Below are positions 24,990-27,631 of a DNA stretch of 27,631 nt, piece by piece. The DNA comes from CAAGNP01 sp964611185. GTDB taxonomy: Bacteria; Bacteroidota; Bacteroidia; Bacteroidales; UBA932. The position numbers were made by a program, and so were the translations under genes. The stretch lies in assembly GCA_964611185.1 (NCBI GenBank), contig CAZSXE010000024.1:1-27631 (forward strand). Reading direction: 5' to 3'. Positions within the stretch are counted from its first letter, which is position 1, and each line of letters starts with the position of its first letter. Below the pieces are notes generated by a model. That model was not told the origin of the DNA. It saw nothing but the letters and a program-made list of their open reading frames with translations, and did not search any database.

Positions 24990-27470
24990 ATGAATTTAAA
25001 ACTCTCTAAAGACATAAATGAAATCATCGCATATTCTCGTGAAGAGGCGATGCGGACGGGAAATTACTCGATTACTCCCGATATGCTTACATTAGGAATT
25101 ATTCGCCATAAAGAAAATGCCGGATACGATTTGATGATGGATTTGCATATTTCCATCCCCTATTTGAAACTTAAAATCAACGATAAGATTACCAAAGACA
25201 TTATTATTCCGTTTGAGGAAGCTGATAAAATTTCCTTTTCCGCAGAGGTCCAAAATGTACTTAAAATAATGATATTGGATTCTCATAAAACCAATACACC
25301 CACTCCCAACAGTTTAAATCTTCTCCTTGCGATTTTAAAATCCGGCAATAATATTTTTGCAGAACTTATTTCAGGAATGGGGCTGAGCTACTCGGATGTT
25401 AAATCAAAAGCTTTTGGAGATAGTGATGACTCACTTATAGAAAAAGATGAAGAAGATATATCTCCGGAACCAGATAATCACAATCCTCCCTCAAGAAAAA
25501 ATAAAAAAGAATCCGTTCTTGAGAGCTACAGCTATGATTTAACTAAAGCGGCTCGTGAGGATAGGCTCGATCCGGTGGTAGGTCGCGAAAAAGAGATTGA
25601 GCGTCTCGCTCAGATCTTGTGTCGCAGAAAGAAAAACAATCCTATCTTGATCGGAGAACCGGGGGTCGGAAAATCTGCCATTGCCGAAGGCTTAGCTATA
25701 AAAATCGCAAAGCACAATGTTTCACGCTCATTGATGGATAAAAGAATAGTATCTCTCGATATCGGAGCTATTGTGGCAGGGACCAAGCTAAGAGGGCAGT
25801 TTGAAGAGAGAATTAAATCAATTTTGAAAGAGCTGAAAGATAACACCGACATTATCCTTTTTATTGACGAAATGCACACTTTGGTAGGTGCAGGAGGGGC
25901 TATCGGTTCTCTTGATGCAGCCAATTTGATGAAACCGGCTCTTGCCCGCGGAGAGCTTCAGTGCATCGGAGCCACCACTTACGACGAATTTCGCGAAATA
26001 ATTGAAAAAGACGGTGCCCTTGAGAGGAGATTCCAAAAAATCATGGTGGAGCCCACTTCATTTGATGAGACTCTCGATATTCTTGAGAACATTAAATACA
26101 GATATGAGCATCACCACAATGTTACATATTCACCTGAGGCGATAAGAGCCTGTATATCACTATCAACAAGATACATATCCGATAGACATCTCCCTGATAA
26201 AGCTATCGATCTTCTTGATGAAGCGGGTTCAAGGGCGCATCTTCAGACTATGAAACTGCCCAAAAATCTGCTAAATATGGAGAATGAACTTGATGTCATA
26301 CTTCAGGATAAACGAAATGCTGTAAAAGAAGAGGATTTCGAGAAAGCTAAAAATATTCGTTTTGCAGAGAAGAGAAAGAGGAAAGAGTTTGATGATGAGA
26401 TGGATAAGTGGGAAAACAAGCAGGCCTCAGAGAAAATCGTCATCACAGCAGATGACATAGCACAGGTTATCTCTTTGATGACCAAAATCCCGGTAAATAA
26501 AATCGCCACATCGGAAAGTAACAGGCTGCTTTCTATGGGAGAAGTTCTTCGCGAAAGGGTAATAGGGCAGGATGAAGCTGTGGATAAAGTAGTTAAAGCC
26601 ATCCAGCGTAATCGTGCGGGGTTAAAAGATCCCAATAAGCCCATCGGAACATTCCTTTTTCTCGGCCCTACCGGTGTGGGTAAAACTCAGCTCGCTAAAG
26701 TTCTCGCAGAGTATATGTTTGATACTCAGGAGAGTATAATCCGCATAGATATGAGCGAATATATGGAAAAATTTGCTGTATCGAGACTGATAGGAGCTCC
26801 TCCGGGGTATGTGGGTTATGAAGAGGGTGGTCAGCTGAGCGAAAGGGTGAGAAGGAAACCATATTCTGTCGTCCTTCTTGATGAAATCGAAAAAGCCCAT
26901 CCTGACATTTTTAACATTCTTCTTCAAGTTTTAGATGAAGGGAGACTCACTGATAGCAACGGGCGTTATATTGATTTCAGAAATACTGTTCTGATAATGA
27001 CTTCCAATATCGGAAGCCGCGAATTAAAAGATTTCGGAAAAGGGATTGGATATGTAAGTCCGTCTGTAGAAGAATCCGGTAAAAAAGGGCGTTCTATTGT
27101 GGAAAAAGCCATCGGCAAGATGTTTAATCCCGAATTTCTCAACAGGCTTGACGAACAGATTTATTTCAACTCCCTCACGAAGTCAGATATAGAAAAAATT
27201 ATAGAAATTGAGTTGGTATCATTATATGACAGAATCAAAGAGGCCGGTTATAAACTCTATGTAGGCAAAGAAGCCAAAAAATTTCTTGCCGATGTCGGTT
27301 ATGACCCCCGCTACGGCGCCCGCCCCCTCAAGCGTGCCATCCAAAAGTATATAGAAGATCCCGTTTCAGAAGCCATTATTTCCGGCTGTCCGCTCGGCAG
27401 CACCATCAAAATGGCACTATCCCCGAAAAAAGATCGGTTAGTGGTAAGGAGTTCAGGTGGCGGTAAATAA
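24990..27470 (+). CDS. clpC: ATP-dependent Clp protease ATP-binding subunit ClpC
   Basis: This 826-residue AAA+ unfoldase feeds substrates to ClpP. It has a two-repeat Clp N domain (about 1-145) and an acidic linker (about 145-175). The first AAA domain has Walker A GEPGVGKS (222-229) and Walker B IILFIDE. A coiled middle region contains a UVR-like segment (EDFEKAKNIRFAEKRK, about 447-462). The second AAA domain has Walker A GPTGVGKT (about 558-565), pore loop GYVGYEEGG (about 605-613), Walker B VVLLDEIEKAHPDIF, and the C-terminal DPRYGARPLKRAIQKYIEDP. The UVR-like segment and short middle domain favour ClpC over ClpB. ATG 24990 fits family N-termini. A weak -7-like TAATTTAG lies 22 nt upstream. 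No clear terminator follows directly. Confidence 0.95.
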   Translation: MNLKLSKDINEIIAYSREEAMRTGNYSITPDMLTLGIIRHKENAGYDLMMDLHISIPYLKLKINDKITKDIIIPFEEADKISFSAEVQNVLKIMILDSHKTNTPTPNSLNLLLAILKSGNNIFAELISGMGLSYSDVKSKAFGDSDDSLIEKDEEDISPEPDNHNPPSRKNKKESVLESYSYDLTKAAREDRLDPVVGREKEIERLAQILCRRKKNNPILIGEPGVGKSAIAEGLAIKIAKHNVSRSLMDKRIVSLDIGAIVAGTKLRGQFEERIKSILKELKDNTDIILFIDEMHTLVGAGGAIGSLDAANLMKPALARGELQCIGATTYDEFREIIEKDGALERRFQKIMVEPTSFDETLDILENIKYRYEHHHNVTYSPEAIRACISLSTRYISDRHLPDKAIDLLDEAGSRAHLQTMKLPKNLLNMENELDVILQDKRNAVKEEDFEKAKNIRFAEKRKRKEFDDEMDKWENKQASEKIVITADDIAQVISLMTKIPVNKIATSESNRLLSMGEVLRERVIGQDEAVDKVVKAIQRNRAGLKDPNKPIGTFLFLGPTGVGKTQLAKVLAEYMFDTQESIIRIDMSEYMEKFAVSRLIGAPPGYVGYEEGGQLSERVRRKPYSVVLLDEIEKAHPDIFNILLQVLDEGRLTDSNGRYIDFRNTVLIMTSNIGSRELKDFGKGIGYVSPSVEESGKKGRSIVEKAIGKMFNPEFLNRLDEQIYFNSLTKSDIEKIIEIELVSLYDRIKEAGYKLYVGKEAKKFLADVGYDPRYGARPLKRAIQKYIEDPVSEAIISGCPLGSTIKMALSPKKDRLVVRSSGGGK

Positions 27471-27518
27471 GTGAGGAAGTGATGTCGTAATATGACAATG
27501 GCCTTTATGGGGGGCAAA

Positions 27519-27557
27519 GTAATTTCCCATTTCTCTTTGCTGTTTGGCAGAAATTAC
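27519..27557. repeat. Inverted repeat downstream of clpC
   Basis: GTAATTTC (27519-27526) and GAAATTAC (27550-27557) are a perfect 8-bp inverted pair. A weaker GCAAAG/CTTTGC pair (27514-27519, 27535-27540) overlaps it. It could fold after clpC, but no T run follows, so a terminator role is unproven. Confidence 0.5.
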
Positions 27558-27579
27558 CGAATCACTGGCGAATCACTGG
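27558..27579. repeat. Two tandem copies of an 11-bp unit
   Basis: CGAATCACTGG occurs twice head to tail (27558-27568 and 27569-27579). It is a short direct repeat next to inverted repeats in the last 120 bp of the window. No function can be assigned. Confidence 0.75.
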
Positions 27580-27580
27580 C

Positions 27581-27626
27581 GCTAAACCATAAAATCGGCC
27601 TTTGAGGCACCTCCAGATGGTTTAGC
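27581..27626. repeat. 10-bp perfect inverted repeat at the window end
   Basis: GCTAAACCAT (27581-27590) and ATGGTTTAGC (27617-27626) enclose 26 nt containing a smaller GCCT-TTG-AGGC stem. It could be a structured intergenic element or the start of a repeat cut by the window edge. No gene is seen after 27470. Confidence 0.6.
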
Positions 27627-27631
27627 CATGC

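Noticed and set aside
24990..27470. ClpB disaggregase
   Set aside because: The long coiled-coil middle domain of ClpB is missing and a UVR-like segment is present, as in ClpC.
27500..27631. Insertion-sequence end
   Set aside because: No transposase reading frame, and the inverted repeats are short and close together rather than flanking a gene.

Overview
This window looks like chromosomal DNA of a Bacteroidota, most likely Bacteroidales. The gene content points that way: TonB-dependent receptors, a DPP11-type S46 dipeptidyl-peptidase, a stand-alone RRM RNA-binding protein, CstA, and the gyrA-TPR block divergent from clpC. So do many start-proximal matches to the Bacteroidetes -7 promoter element TAnnTTTG, and the AT-rich base composition. 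The S46 peptidase together with Ptb-Buk and AckA suggests an amino-acid or peptide fermenter that excretes acetate and butyrate or branched-chain acids. The species is not determined.

Layout. 1-408 is a GC-rich 166-bp perfect tandem repeat (about 2.5 copies). Each unit carries a rho-independent terminator hairpin. The repeat abuts the 3' remnant of an outer-membrane receptor gene (410-1012). Next come an orphan FtsX/MacB-type permease (1195-3609) and a membrane-anchored family 2 glycosyltransferase (3675-4682), both on +. On the minus strand follow a BtuB-like TonB-dependent receptor (4857-6884), a cytidylate-kinase-like protein (6958-7605) and a MATE exporter (7577-8944). cstA (9003-10436, +) runs head-on into the minus-strand operon ackA-ptb-buk (13635 down to 10433). 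A compact ComEC (+) and a DMT-family transporter (-) converge and overlap. A PurF homologue with a degenerate glutaminase site (15789-17225) and an RRM protein (17310-17585) are on +. A PerM/AI-2E family transporter (-) is divergent from the DPP11-type peptidase (+). The window closes with gyrA and a TPR protein on - and clpC on +. A short inverted-repeat-rich tail occupies 27471-27631.

How the genes fit together. ackA-ptb-buk is an acyl-phosphate/ATP module for substrate-level phosphorylation. CstA (peptide or pyruvate uptake) next door and the DPP11-type peptidase (acidic dipeptide release) suit a peptide-based economy. gyrA/TPR and clpC are a housekeeping core. Gene packing is tight: two convergent pairs overlap at their stop codons, and several start codons lie only 5-8 nt after a -7 box, suggesting leaderless or near-leaderless mRNAs.

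I see no mobile-element gene, CRISPR array, rRNA or tRNA. No clearly new multi-gene system is evident. The points most worth a second look are the terminator-bearing tandem repeat that cuts a receptor gene, the PurF paralogue that lost its glutaminase residues but kept its PRPP loop and Fe-S-type cysteines, the stripped-down ComEC, and ackA placed directly before ptb-buk without pta.
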